From Owenia fusiformis (taxonomy: Eukaryota > Annelida > Polychaeta > Sabellida > Oweniidae): DNA of 64,000 nt. The position numbers were made by a program, and so were the translations under genes. This document shows positions 22,301 to 37,300 of the stretch, in pieces. The notes beneath the pieces were generated by a model, which saw only the letters and a list, made by a program, of their open reading frames with translations, was not told the DNA's origin and did no database searches. The stretch is from NCBI GenBank assembly GCA_903813345.2, contig CAIIXF020000010.1:33347425-33411424 (forward strand), given 5' to 3'. Within the stretch, counting starts at the first letter, position 1. Each line of letters opens with the position of its first letter.

Positions 22301-25300
22301 TATGTTAGTATCATATCATTCACTTATGTAAATATTTTACGTATAACATGCCGACTTATCATTTTCATATCATGTAAATGGCCATATTGTGGCTCTCGGC
22401 AAAGCTACATCAATTTTCAGGATAAACTTGTAAAAAATGAAGATTTTCATGACAAGCCCAAACTTACTTTCTAAATTGACCACCCCATGTGACTTCTTCT
22501 TCCTCATCATCCAAGATGTCTGCTATCCTGTCTGCGATGACATCTATAATACAAAACAATCTCTAAATTATATTTTGGAAATAATATAAATATACATGTA
22601 TTTAAAAGCATATAGCTGAGGTAGGGTACTTAAAGAGAAAAACAATATAAAAATACTTGATTGTAAAATGATTATATTTTAATCATAGACTCATCAGATT
22701 CCAAGGAAACAAAGCCCTTATGATCACAAACACAGCGTGCTTAAATTTGCCACAAGACAAAATTTAGCTCCTACTCATATGGCTATTGATTTCAGATAAG
22801 CAGTGCATCGCGATAAATCTAAAGGATGTTTTTAAAAAAAACGAAATCTTAAATGCTCAGTGTCTGAAAATTATTGTACAAGCTAAAATTAAAAAATTAA
22901 ATTAAAAATGACTTTTCCTCTGCTATGTACATGTATGTATTTTATCATTAAACTCATCTATTTTACTAAAGGGGAGCGGATTCATGGAAGTCATATACAA
23001 ATATTCTATTGTGTTCGTAAAGCAGTGTTTTATGTTTATATAGCATATCTATGTTCCTGATTATAGTGAGCTCTACCATAAGCAGTGAAAGAATAAGGGA
23101 TAGATGAAGTGGACCATTCTTAAACACAGTTACACTCAGCCATGCTTCATATGATTCACAAGGTAACATTTTTCAAATATTAGATCATGTGTGTGTCAGA
23201 ATGGATGGCCTTTAACCTCTTGACTACCCAGAGTGACGAGATTTCTCGTCACCTCAGAAATGACCTTAAAACCCAGAGTGACGAGATAATCCGTCACAAA
23301 ATTGTTCACTAAAATTGCTCTTATTTGAACAATTTTTATCCAATTTACACAAAAATTGTTTCAAAATGTCTAGAAATGATCTCCTCCGTCTAATTTTACT
23401 AAATTGAACATCATCTGTTGTGTATGTATGTAGTAAAATGTCAAAAGCTGTCAAAAAAGAAAAATTATCTGGTTTCAACCTATCTTAGAACCTGGGATTC
23501 AAGAGGTTAATTTCTACAATTTGAAATGGAATGATGAAGATGTCCATCTACTCATGCTTATTCCATTCAATTTCTCTCTAATTTTTCAACATTTCAATGA
23601 TTTACATTTACCCAAGCCAGCGTGAAAATCTGTTAAAATCAAAGAAGCAAAAAATAAAATAAAACTTTCTTTATTTTTTGCATTTGTTCACTTTTTTAAA
23701 ACCTAATTTTAAACTTCGTTTACAATACAATTTTCCACTAATTAATAAATGCTTTAGATGTAAATTAAAAAATATATTTGTATTCTTTCAAGTCAAACAA
23801 TTACCCTATGAAATTAGCCAATGGCTCTTTGTATGGCTGATATACTGAATATGAGAAATATTCACCAGCAAGTGAATATATTGGATATGGGGAATGTCCC
23901 CCGGCGTGTTGACATATTGAATAAAGGTAAAACCCAACTGCATGTTAATATATTTCATATGGGGTAAGTCCCCTTTATATTACTAAATTGGATATGAGGA
24001 ATATCCACTGGATGATAACATATAGAATATCTAATAAATAATTTATCGTTATGGAGAAGACCCCTTCATTAATTCATTGGATATGGGGAATATCCAAAGG
24101 ATATGAGAAATATCCCCTTTCTTATTATATTGGATATGGGGAATATCTCACCTGTAGATATGTTAGCAACTGCAGCACTGTGTTCTCCTATCTTGGCCCC
24201 TAGACTGGGATTCCTCAGGGTCACTATGAAGTTTTTTGAACTCTGCAAGGAGACAACAAAAAAATTTAATATTCTAACCCTGTAAGGACTCTCTAATTTA
24301 TATACATAATTTGGAACCCTACAGGGGGTCCAATAAGGATCTTCATCCCAGAAGAGAGCAGAGAGTAGGTACTCGTTTTTATATTTCAAATTGGCAGAAG
24401 ATATAAAGGGCAACTCAATTTACATGTACAGTACAACATCGGGTTCTGCAACTAACTATTTCATCTCTCTGGGTTGAATAGTTAAAAGATGGTCAAGTAG
24501 TCTGCGCCTTTGTTGATGAGAATTTATAAATTTCATCTCTCTGGGTTGAATAGCTAAAAGATGGTCAAGTAGTCTGTGCCTTTGTTGATGAGAATTTATA
24601 AATTTTATCTCTCTGGGTTGAATAGTTAAAAGATGGTCAAGTAGTCTGCGCCTTTGTTGATGAGAATTTATAAATTTCATCTCTCTGGGTTGAATAGTTT
24701 AAAGATGGTCAAGTAGTCTGCGCCTTTGTTGATGAGAATTTATAAATTTCATCTCTCTGGGTTGAATAGTTAAAAGATGGTCAAGTAGTCTGCGCCTTTG
24801 TTGATGAGAATTTATAAATTTCATCTCTCTGGGTTGAATAGTTAAAAGATGGTCAAGTAGTCTGCGCCTTTGTTGATGAGAATTTATAAATTTCATCTCT
24901 CTGGGTTGAATAGTTAAAAGATGGTCAAGTAGTCTGCGCCTTTGTTGATGAGAATTTATAAATTTCATCTCTCTGGGTTGAATAGTTAAAAGATGGTCAA
25001 GTAGTCTGCGCCTTTGTTGATGAGAATTTATAAATTTCATCTCTCTGGGTTGAATAGTTAAAAGATGGTCAAGTAGTCTGCGCCTTTGTTAATGAGAATT
25101 TATAAATTTCATCTCTCTGGGTTGAATAGTTAAAAGATGGTCAAGTAGTCTGCGCCTTTGTTGATGAGAATTTATAAATTTCATCTCTCTGGGTTGAATA
25201 GTTAAAAGATGGTCAAGTAGTCTGCGCCTTTGTTAAAAGATGGTCAAGTAGTCTGCGCCTTTGTTGATGAGAATTTATAAATTTCATCTCTCTGGGTTGA

Positions 25301-28300
25301 ATAGTGTTAAAGATGGTCAAGTAGTCTGCGCCTTTGTTGATGAGAATTTATAAATTTCATCTCTCTGGGTTGAATAGTGTTAAAGATGGTCAAGTAGTCT
25401 GCGCCTTTGTTGATGAGAATTTATAAATTTCATCTCTCTGGGTTGAATAGTTAAAAGATGGTCAAGTAGTCTGCGCCTTTGTTAAAAGATGGTCAAGTAG
25501 TCTGCGCCTTTGTTAAAAGATGGTCAAGTAGTCTGCGCCTTTGTTAAAAGATGGTCAAGTAGTCTGCGCCTTTGTTAAAAGATGGTCAAGTAGTCTGCGC
25601 CTTTGTTAAAAGATGGTCAAGTAGTCTGCGCCTTTGTTAAAAGATGGTCAAGTAGTCTGCGCCTTTGTTAAAAGATGGTCAAGTAGTCTGCGCCTTTGTT
25701 AAAAGATGGTCAAGTAGTCTGCGCCTTTGTTAAAAGATGGTCAAGTAGTCTGCGCCTTTGTTAAAAGATGGTCAAGTAGTCTGCGCCTTTGTTAAAAGAT
25801 GGTCAAGTAGTCTGCGCCTTTGTTGATGAGAATGGCTAATGTACTATTGGAATTCACATTTCCTCTGTTCCTACTTATTCAAGAATACCAAGGATATTAC
25901 AGTACATTGTCCAATACATTATCTTTTGTGCAGAAAGTTATAACTATCTTCTATATTGATTCGTATAGTATAGGGAATAATTTGCTCCATTAAGATACTT
26001 GGATGAGGCTATGGCTTAAAATTCCTCGAAGTCCAGTCCCGTAGCCAGCTTTTGTCGGTGAGGGGGAGGGCAGTTTTCAAAAAAAATCTACTTGGGTTGA
26101 TTTAGACAATTTTGGCCCAAAACTACTTAAAAAAGTCACTCAAATGGTGAAAAACTGCATGGTTTATAGAGAACCAAAATCCCCTGGTTATGGCTATGGT
26201 TCATACACTTACACATACATTCAATACTGCAAGGGAGGTCATTTTCACACACAATAATGACTCAAATATTGAGTGGGATCATCATGAACATAACATCCTT
26301 CAGGCCCGTAGCCAGGGGGGGGGTTCGATGGGTTCCTGCGAAGCTCCCCCCCCCCTGGCCAAAAAAATCTTTCAAAATCATGCAGTTTTTCACCATTCTG
26401 AGCACTTTTTAGGTGATTTTGGCCTTTTTTTGACCAAAATTGTCACAAGTGAAGCCCCCTGGAATTTTTCAAAAAGTGAACCCCCCTCAACATCCTGGCT
26501 ATGGGCCTGCCCTTGAAGTGAACAAGGAGGATCTTCAGGGTTAACTTAATTATTTAGATAAAAGCCTTGTTTTTTCTGGATGGACTTTCCACATGAAATT
26601 TCCCAATTTATCAGTGCCTTACATGCTATGGAAATATCACAAGGGCATGTTTTAATATCAAAACATGGTTGAAAGACTGGAACTAACAAGGAATGAAGTA
26701 AAAATGTATGTAATAAAAAACATTAAATGCATAGAGAGGGAAAAATGTAATGACACTCCATTGAAGTTTTCAAGAGAATTGGAATGAAACGGATAAGATC
26801 TCATCTCGACTTCAATGTAATTGTATAGCTAAAATATAAAGTGCATCCAGACAAAAGAAATCTCTGAAGCTTGCTTACATGTATACTTAAGAAAAAGTGT
26901 GAAATCGGATGTAGGCCTGACAATAGAGGATATTTAAACTATAATTCATTTATCTCATGTAATACAAAAAAAAGCTCGAGTTTTCTGAAGTTGACATATG
27001 AATATATCTCTTAGCAAGTGTCATGTGTGAAACTAAGGTGTCAGCTGTCAGTAATTTGATTACCATTATCACTTCACAATGTAGAATAAATTGATGAGTC
27101 TTATGAGGACGGAAAATTGGCAGATAAATCCTGTCCTTATGAAGGCTTACGATACTGTATGGGAAATCATATATACAAGGGTTGATCCAAAAGTTCCGAA
27201 CCGTTTGCTCTAAAAACCTTAATGTTTTATGAATATTGTTCATATTTGGCCTCAACCACCCCATATATAGTAGTTCCATTTTATGTAAAAAAAAACAATT
27301 AATTTGACAAGTAACATAGGTATCTTGTTACCATAGGAACATGACAACAGGGTATGTGGAGCAAGAGTTGGAAAAAAGTTGACACTTGAAGGGTGTATGC
27401 AGGGTACCAAATGTATTTCAGATTTGTTAGTCATGCCTATTAATCAATTATTTTTTCATTAGACCAATGCTATATGTGTAATCTGATATCATACAAGCTA
27501 TACTTGGCAACTGTGATGTCATTGACCAGAAGAATGCCTTGCGCCAAAAGCAGTCAAATTAAAGCATAAAATCGAGTTCGATTTCGACAATGCGCAATTC
27601 CATACCTCAATACTTACTCAAACGTCAATGAAAATATGCACATGCCTTAGCTTACCCTTGCATCCTTCTCACTATATCTGCCTCCTCTGATGTTTATCTC
27701 TATAGTTACCCAAGGTACAAATTACAAGACAAGACATGCTTTTGAACATTAAATGAAGTCTGTCTTGCTGTTTTTGAGTGGCTTTCTGAGACAGGTGATG
27801 GTGAATTCAAAGATGTGTTTGATCAAAGGGTCAGCAGATATACTAAGTGTATATAAGGGGATAAGAGACCATTTTGCGAAATTAAATCAAGAACTAACTA
27901 TTAAATATGGACAAATTGAAAAAATAACTGGTTTATAGGCAGGCATAACTGACACATTTGAAATTTGATACCCTGTAACACTCTTTTAGAATCAACTTTT
28001 TTCCACCTCTACAATATGTCGTACTCTTGCTCCACAGACCCTGTCGTCATGTTACTATGGTAACCAGATACCTATGTTGCTGGTCAAATGTATTGCTTAT
28101 TTTTACACAAAATGAAACTGTTATATATGGGGTGGTTGTGGCCAAATATGAACAATTTTCATAAAGTATTAAGATTTTTAGAGCAAACGGTTCGGAACTT
28201 TTGGATCAACCCTCGTATTGTAGAATTTTTGACCAATCAGTAAAGTTACGGAAATGGCGCCAATGACAATTAGTGCAAATTAACTACGATTTTTGACAAC

Positions 28301-31300
28301 AATTTACTGTTATGGTTGACTAGATTTCTCCAAGGTGGAAATTATCTCAAGTTTTGACCAAAATAAATGTCATTTATGATAAATAGAATAATGGATGAGC
28401 TGTAATCACATACATTTCTTTGCTGAAAAGTCCGTCTGCTCATGCTTATTTCACTCTATTTCTCTCTAAAATTTGAATGAAGTGTCTGATTTTCTTGCAT
28501 TTCTATACAATTTAGAGAGTTGACTATATGCTTGTTTACTTTATTCCTTGCTAATTCCTCTCATTTCTCTCTAAAATTTGAATGAAGTGTCTGATTTTCT
28601 TGCATTTCAATACAATTTAGAGTGTTAACTACATGCCTGTTTACTTTATTCCTTGCTGATTCCTCTAATTTCCACTTCATTTTACATTTTAAAATCTGAG
28701 TGATCACTTGATTGTCTTACATTTCTATCCAATCCAGGATCTTGCCTGCGTGTCTACCTACTTTCTTCAAAGCTAGATTTCTATTTTAATTCAATATAGC
28801 CTGTCTAAATCCTGGAGGGCAGGAAAAAACACTTTTCACATTTCGTGATACACAAAAAACTATTTGTCATAATTAATTTGAATTAAAATGAAGCAATTGC
28901 AAGAATTTGTCTAATTCTATAAAGGAATGTCTTTGATCTAAAGCCTTTAATTAAGAAAATCACGGCATGTTTTGTTAAAAGTGGCGAACAATATTACAAT
29001 TCTCATTTAAACTCATATAAAGTATCAAGAAGGGTACATTTGAAATGTAAAGTCTTAGCCGCCCAAGAATCGTGTGGAGCAGTCAGAGGACTATGTGGCT
29101 AGCGAATGGGAGAGGGTAGTACTAACCTTAGCCTCTTTATTTACATCTATTTGGATTTGTTTGCTCGTTTCTCCATGCTTAAATGTAAGGACCCCTTGTA
29201 CTGATGCATAGTCAAGCTTCTCTGTTAATTCTGGACCTCCACGCGCTGTGCCGTCACTGAAAGTATCCAGGAATATTGGATTAAAATCACGAAGCAAAAA
29301 TCATATAATATATAACTTTATCCACGAATTAAAATCACAAAATATATAATCTGTATATCTAAAAAATAAAAATAAAAAATAAAAAAAAAACCATGGAACT
29401 ATATTACTATATGAACTTGTATCCATAAAATTAGAATGAGCAGACAGCCATTTTTACACAAGTCCCAGACTGTCTCCAATACTTTATAAATATTATGATT
29501 TTACTGCAATGTATTCACATAAATCAGATTACTGTGTAACCATCAAACTGTTACCTTCCGTTCTTAATTGCCTCAAGCCACGAGATTTCAAATCTAAAAA
29601 TATGTCAATGTGACCTTCCCAAGATTTTTCCCTATAAATTAAAGCCTTAATGACGATACCCATTGGAAAACTCAGCATGACCGTTATGTTTTAAAATACA
29701 AATTAAAGTAAAAATGAGAGGAAGGAATAAATCATCCTCCAAGATCATCCCTCACTGCTATAGCAACTATAGAAAGCATTAAAATACGCTTGGACCATAG
29801 ATGGGAATGGATTGAACAGTAAGGAATACATTAAACAGGCCTGTAATAAACACTCCAAATTATAGAGAAATACCCAAAATTCAGACACCTGTTATTCAAA
29901 CCAAAAGAAAATGGGTTGATTGTAGGTACTGACCATATGAGAGATTTTAGTTCATTTTCTAACTTGATTTTGCTTTCCTTTAAGCTGAATCTGGTTTAAA
30001 TCGTCCCATAAACATAATCAAATAATTCAGTTCAAGGCTAAAATTCTTTGGCTAGAAATGTCATTCTTAACACCACCAACGAAACAAAAGGGATTCTAAG
30101 ATAAATTTTGAGCAAAATATATAATATATTGCTTAAATGACGTTAAGTGTATTGTTGAATCGTCATGGCACGCCTATGGATATTTGCCTACATGTAATAA
30201 CAGCCTCTTGTGTCATGACACTCTCGCTCAATGAGTTGTTCAAACTCCACTCTTAATGAATGGTTTTGCATTAAGTGACACCTTGATGGAATAGATTTTT
30301 GGTATTTCATATTCAAGAAGGCACTTTGTAAATTTTGAAACAAAAAAATAAGACAATAGAACACAATGGAACATAATCTTATAACAGATTTTTGTAATTT
30401 CATTTATTTGATGCAATATAGATGCCTTGCCTGATATAACTTGACATGCCTGATTTAATATGCCATTGCAAGGATGCCTCAACAGATTGAAACAAATCTC
30501 TGTCATTTTGAAGCTTGAATCTCATTATTTGCCATAAACCATATTATATGATTTGCCTCCAAGTATTCTTTGCCACGCCAAACCCCTTTGAAATTAAAAA
30601 GCTGCGGACGTCAGTGTATAATAATGCCTGGCACAACCAGCCATTTATTGTTTATTGGATATCTGGCAAGGAACATTAACTCATTCGTGCCAGCCTTGAA
30701 AAAGGTCACAGTGACCATGTTTTTAAACTCAAAATAGAGTAAAAAAGAGTGGAATCAGCAAGGAATAAAGTAAACAGGCATGTAGTTAACATTCTAAATT
30801 GTATGAAAATGAGAGAAAATCAAATGCTTTATTCAAATTTTAGAGAGAAATGGAGTGGAATAAGCATGAGCAGACGACATTTAACACTGAAAATCCATTA
30901 AGGCATTAATTCATTATCTCAGATTTATACTTCACTAAACTGAAGTAACCAAAGGGCAAAAGAGGTATATATCCCATGATGCAATGGATGAATGAGAAAA
31001 ATGCGTTACAAATTACTAAAATTATAATCAAAAATTGAATAAATCATTGTTCTTTATTTCACCTTGAAACACATATTATGCAAAAATCTGCATGCCTAGT
31101 ATAAGTAAAAATAATATTTACAAAAACAAGAATCTCGTTAAATCAAAGCTAGACCTATGGGAATATATTTCTCTCTTGTAATTGCATGTTCCAGTCTCAT
31201 TTAGAACCTATAGGGAATAATTAAACGATGTGAGGTGTTCCAGAGTTTGCTTTAAAAGTATAGAATTTATATCTCGATTATACCTTTGAGTATTCTTTCA

Positions 31301-34300
31301 GACTGCGCCCTTTTACATAATAATTACCTGTATATGAATGTCCTCTCTAAAATGCCTATTTATGCCTGATTTTTACATTGCTACATATACATATACTTTT
31401 TGATTTGTTTACTACCCTAATTCCATTTCACATGTATGCATTTGAAAATTAATAAGGTAGTTGAGGTTTGAATAAAATCAATGCTTATTTGGAATAATAA
31501 TATCCATCCATTTTTGATTATTGTGATTTATTAATCAGGCATTTGATAGTATTATCTTTCAGTGATCACTTTATTTTGTTAGTCATTTTGTATTTGTTCA
31601 TTGTGTTTTAAGATTTAAGTAATCTAATTACAAAAAGTGAGAATATGGCAACGACAAGTCATTTATAAAGCAATGAGCTAATAATTGATAGGATGACACC
31701 ATTTCTGAAACATGAACACATTGTTGTATTTACTGCTTTTTCACTTAATGATTTGACATCAGATGAATTATGGGATATGTCATTTGTATTATGGGTTTTG
31801 AATTCCTCCTTTGTTACACAGGTAGGCAGACTATATCTTACAATTCATTGCAACATGATTAAACAGAATTATTTTGTAATTGTGAAAGATGGTGTGTATG
31901 ACATAGTAAAATGTCCGTCTGCTCATGTTTATTTCACTCTATTTCTCTCTAAAATTTGAATAAAGTGTCTGATTTTCTTGCATTTCTATACAATTTAGAG
32001 TATCCACTACATGCCTATTTACTTTATTCCTTGCTGATTCCTCTCATTTGTCTCTAAAATTTGATTTGTTTGATTTTCTTGCATTTGTTTACAATTTAAA
32101 GTGTTGACTACATGCCTGTTTACTTTATTCCTTGCTAATTTCTCTTTATGCCACCTTACTTTGCATTTCAATCCATGAAATATTACCAAAAATAATTTCT
32201 TTGATTATTGTTTTTTTGCTTGGTATAATTAGCTCACAGGAAATGGCATTGAAATAATGTAATTACCGATATGAATTAGCAAAATGTCACATTTAAAGTT
32301 GTCTTATTGTTATGAAATCGATGCTGTGCGAACTACTGGAATGCACACAAAGACACATTGAACCTATAATGATTTGATATCTCAAAGTGCGTGATGTATG
32401 ACAAAAAGTTTCATTGGAGAATTGATTTTCATATTTTTTGTAACACAGATCATTCTCTCGAGTTCAACATCTTAAGAATCCAATGTTTTACAATTACAAA
32501 TATTTTCCCAGTTAAGATCAGATTGCATAAATATATCGTTTATCTATTTTAATTTTTAGTTAGTTAAGATATTTATATATTGAGATAAAATATTATATAC
32601 TTTCTCGTGTAATAAACTCATATCCCATCCCTCTGAGTAAATACTCTCTCCACGAGCACATTAGGTAAACAGTATAATTAATAATATTTTTAATCCCCCA
32701 ACGTAGAATATATTTTCTCCAAGATGAAGGGATAAAAGCCATATTCAATTCCTCTCATGAAATACCATATATCTATACTTACACAGTCGAGTACTCCACT
32801 GTGACGGTGCCATCACATCCGTGTTGTCTCACAACAGTGACAGCCATCATTCCAGACTTTAAATCAGCAGCATAGTGGGACCTATCAAACGTGAATTCCC
32901 CTGGTTCTGAAATAACAAACAACATTGGAATGTCAATCAATGGAATATCACAAGAAGAAATGCCAAACAAGCAATACCAACCAATTGAATGCCAAACAAG
33001 GGAATATTGAATGGTGGAATTTCAAACATTGAATATCAAAATGATGAAATACTAAGCAAGCAATATCAATCAATTAAACGCCAAACAAGGGAATATCAAA
33101 TAATGGAATGCCATACAATGGAATATAAAATGATGAAATACCAAGCAAGCAATACAAATCAATTGAATGCAAAACAAATTATATAAGTAAATCTAATTGA
33201 TGAAGTACTTATAAATAAATAATCCAAAATGTACACGCTTCAAATATTCATATCCGGTCTAAAAGGAGTGCAAATAGGGCAACCCACTGTATTGCATGTC
33301 TATAACGTATTAAGCCCTCATCCAAAATTATATTGAAATGTTCCAGTATCCATAAAGAGCTAATCAGCGGGCTTGAAGTCAATTTTACGCTGATTTTGAT
33401 CGTGTTTGATGGCATAGTGAGGAATTATTTCCATTGCACATGAAGCAACTGCGTGCTCAGAATAGTTCTTATAAAACACCTCATTGCTTTCCAATGTCAA
33501 TGTCAATACCTCAGCTGCTTTCAATGTCAACATGCCTCGATGTCAATATACCCTTCAATAGATTCTCTAGATTGAATTTTTATTGATCTCAATTTATTAT
33601 TTCCAATTTCTATTTTTTGCTAGGTTTTACGATATTTCATCAAAAGGCTTCATTGCACTTTCAAACATTTGGAATTGAAAGAAGTGAAATACCCTCGGAC
33701 CAGAGATGAGGTTTTGCAGTTCTACATATATTTTGGAAGGGATCATGTTCTTCTATATTTTTGCAAGGGGAAATAATCTACTAATAGATCTATATTTATA
33801 TATAAACTATTCATTAATGATCCTTAAATATGAAATATAAATAAAACTAGTTCATATACCAATGACCTCATTTCAGCTGGCAACATAGTAAAATCTTGGT
33901 CTTAGCATGGGCTTTCAAAAAAATGTCACTATGGCCCACTATGACCTGCCACTAGCCACCTATTGGTCAAGTCAATAGTAAAAAAATATAACCCTTCTAA
34001 ACTAGTACTAATACACTGAGAAAGGCCTTGTGAGGTGCTGATAATATTTCATAATAATTCCCCCTCCCCTCCTACATGTCCTACAGTATAATTTTGTTGA
34101 AATCAAATTCTTTCAATTTTCGTTCAATTCTGTTTCTTAAATTCCAACCAGAACAACGGCAACGCCAAAGCGTAGCGAATCCCATCGAACAGAAATGGCT
34201 GGCATTTTTACAAACGAATAGCAAATATCATAAAACAACACACCAGAAAGGCCACCATTTTCAAAATGGTTGCTCACTAGCCAAGTTGTCATCAGAAGAA

Positions 34301-37300
34301 ATAATGTGCTTTTAAGTAGCCACCTCTAAAATTTTTGAAAAATCGCACACGTACTTGTAAAATAACACACATAAAAATGGTGGCCATTTTTCAAAATGGC
34401 CGACTACTCCCCAAAGTTTTATTAGACAATGTGCCATGCTTAAAGTATTCACATATCAAATATGAACAAAATCGCTCCACTACTTTTCGAGTTATAGTAA
34501 AATACGTTAAAATGGCAGCCATTTTTCAAAATGGCCACTGTCTACCAAAAATATCATTAGAAATAGACAGTTTGCCATGCTTATAGTATTCACATACTAA
34601 ATAAGAACAAAATCACTCCACTACTTTTCGAGTTATAGTAAAATACATTAAAATGGCGGCCATTTTTCAAAAAAATTTTCAAAATGGCCGCCTTCTACCA
34701 AAAGTGTCATAGGACAGTGTGCCATGCTTATAGTATTCACATACCAAATATGAACAAAATCGCTCCACTACTTTTCGAGTTATAGTAAATACATTAAAAT
34801 GGCGGCCATTTTTCAAAATTTTTTTCAAAACGGCCGCCTTCTACCAAAAGTGTCTTTAGACAGTGTGCAATGCTTATAGTATTCACATACCAAATATGAA
34901 CAAAATCGCTCCACTATTTTTTGAGTTATAGCAAAAATCGTAAAATGACGAGTAAAGGCCGCCATTTTTCAAGATGGCTGCCATGTGCTTCTTTAATATC
35001 TACATTTGTAGCATTATTAATGTCCTTTATAATTTTTTTACATTTAAAACATATTGCTATTACAGTTTTACATATTACACCTAAATTACTGTAAAATCGG
35101 CACTAAAATGGCCGCCATTTTGAAATGAGCGGCCATTTTGAAAATCGGCTTTCGAGCAGAACTTCTACCCCCATAGGGTATATGTGTACAAAATATGAAC
35201 AAAATCGGGCTAACGGTATTTGAGTTATTGCCCGGACGGACGGACGGACAGACGGACGGACGGACGGACGGACGGACGGACGTACGTACGGACGTACGTA
35301 CGGACGGACGGACGGACGGACGGAGGCGTTCCCTATATCCCTCCGAACTTCGTTCGATGGGATAATGACAGTTATATGCTCTATTTTTCCATTTAGAATG
35401 GCAGAATCCAAAGTTGGACAATATATCCTGGGGGCCAATACGCACTGGATGACATTTCATAAATGAGGAAAACAATGAAGGTCAATGACACATCAGACAA
35501 TGCCATTGTACTCATTAATTATAATGATTTTCCTGGAATCAATACATCTGTTTGATGCTATACTTAGAAGGAATGTAACATTTAGAAACCTCTAGAAAAA
35601 AACTAGGTCTGAAAGCTCTCCAGTAAAAAAGACATACATTAGTCTAACACATAACCATGTAACCATACGCCTAACCATGAGATCTGCATCATGAACAATT
35701 CATTAAATACAATAAAAGGCTAATATCTGCTCCCTAAGGATATGAGATCTCCCCGAGGAGAAATTGTCACACTAACTCACCATCGTCATCAATAATTGTG
35801 ACTCTCGTCACACTGGGGTCTCCGATCCCTGATCCTCCGTGCGCATTTTTTAAGATGACGTAGAAATCGGCATCTGCCTCGTATTGATTGTCGTTAATGA
35901 TAGGAATCGTGATCGACTTTCTATATTCAGTTTCGGAAAAGACCTGAAAGTAAAAAATAATGTACACGTGAACTAATATTTGTGCTAATCAAAATTTGTA
36001 AAAGAGACACAAACAAATTATCTTCAGAAAAATCTAATCTATAGGTTCAATTGGGAAAATAGAATTTTGGATTTGAAGGAAATGCAGTTTAGAAGAATGT
36101 TTTTTCATTAAATTGCCAATTTATATCTTTTATTGATAAAAACTACACTTTTATGCAAAAATATGAACACAAAAAACTAATAATTAAAAATGAGAATGTC
36201 TTTCAAGCAGTGAAATCATATATCATGTTACCAACACTCGAATCAATGATTTCGCTTTCATCAACATTTACATTCATTTAAGTCAATTCAATGTTCTTCT
36301 CCCTGAGCATAGAAATCTCCAAAGTGAATTTTTCAAAACATCGATAATCATTTTTAAAACATTGATGATCATTTTTCAAAACACTGGTGATCATTTTTCA
36401 AGACATTGATCATCATTTTCTTAATATATTGATCATCATTTTTCTCGTGTTAATCAATTCTAGTTGGGACACTTACCAATGAACCTTGGGTATATTTAAA
36501 GTCTTTATTTATTTTTGCCGAACCTTCCCGAGTCTCAAAATCGATAGAAACAGTTCCTTTGACCATTTCATCTTCTTCAGCTGTGGTTGAAATTGGATTC
36601 GTAAATGATGTCTCTGTGGTTTTTCCATTGCTCACACCATTCTGAAACGAGCCAAAAATACAGCGTGTTCAATAAGTTAAATCTAACATGTTTTATATAC
36701 GAGGGGAATCCATTAAGTTTCTGGATGCATATCCTCAATTGTGTTTAATTTATTTATTCTATAATTTAAATTAATTTATTATATATTTTATTAATTTAAT
36801 TTATAAATGTTCAATGAATAGCCAAAAAGGTCAATACGATTTAATAGAAAACTAATAGCTAAGGGCTGATGCAATGGATTATTAGCCCTGACTATATGTA
36901 CATTAATGAGTCGTTTTCTGAACTAAAAATCTATGTAGTGCCTTTTTCAAAATCTTTTTTTTATTTTATTTTTTTTTGTTTTATTAAATTATTTACATAC
37001 CTGTATATAACTTTTAGGCCTGAAATAGTAAAATAATAAATCTTAATACAAAATAAACTTCAGTCAAATTATTCAAAGCTATTTTACAGCTACATACAAA
37101 CTTTTGAAATCAAGCTGTAGGTTTAATAATCAAATATTGGTAAAAATAAGTTTAAAATATATAAATCTAAATTTTATCTATATAAATAAAACTATAATAT
37201 CGAAGCATTCATGAAAATTGTCTTATTTAACCATGTTTTGCAATAATACAGTACATGCAATGAAATTTGATGAACAATAGTGCGCTTATGTGTTCCACCA

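Noticed and set aside
24456-25040. 24-residue repeat protein on the minus strand
   Set aside because: The 72-bp unit is divisible by three, so the frame stays open by arithmetic. A stop interrupts the fourth unit and the array is within an intron.
24461-25835. CRISPR-like array
   Set aside because: There are no unique spacers; units are contiguous copies, and the setting is an animal gene with introns.
29701-30530. Minus-strand frames of 71-88 codons as extra exchanger exons
   Set aside because: They have no Calx-beta or membrane similarity, and exons 9 and 10 already join perfectly in phase and in domain content.
35086-35475. Frame rich in S-V-R-P-S-V-R-P
   Set aside because: It is a translation of the CGGA microsatellite, a common artefact in invertebrate genomes.
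36715-36765. 'tacgaggggaatccattaagtttctgg' as a mariner element
   Set aside because: Only one terminus is present; no mirrored partner was found within several hundred bases, so it is at most a solo end.
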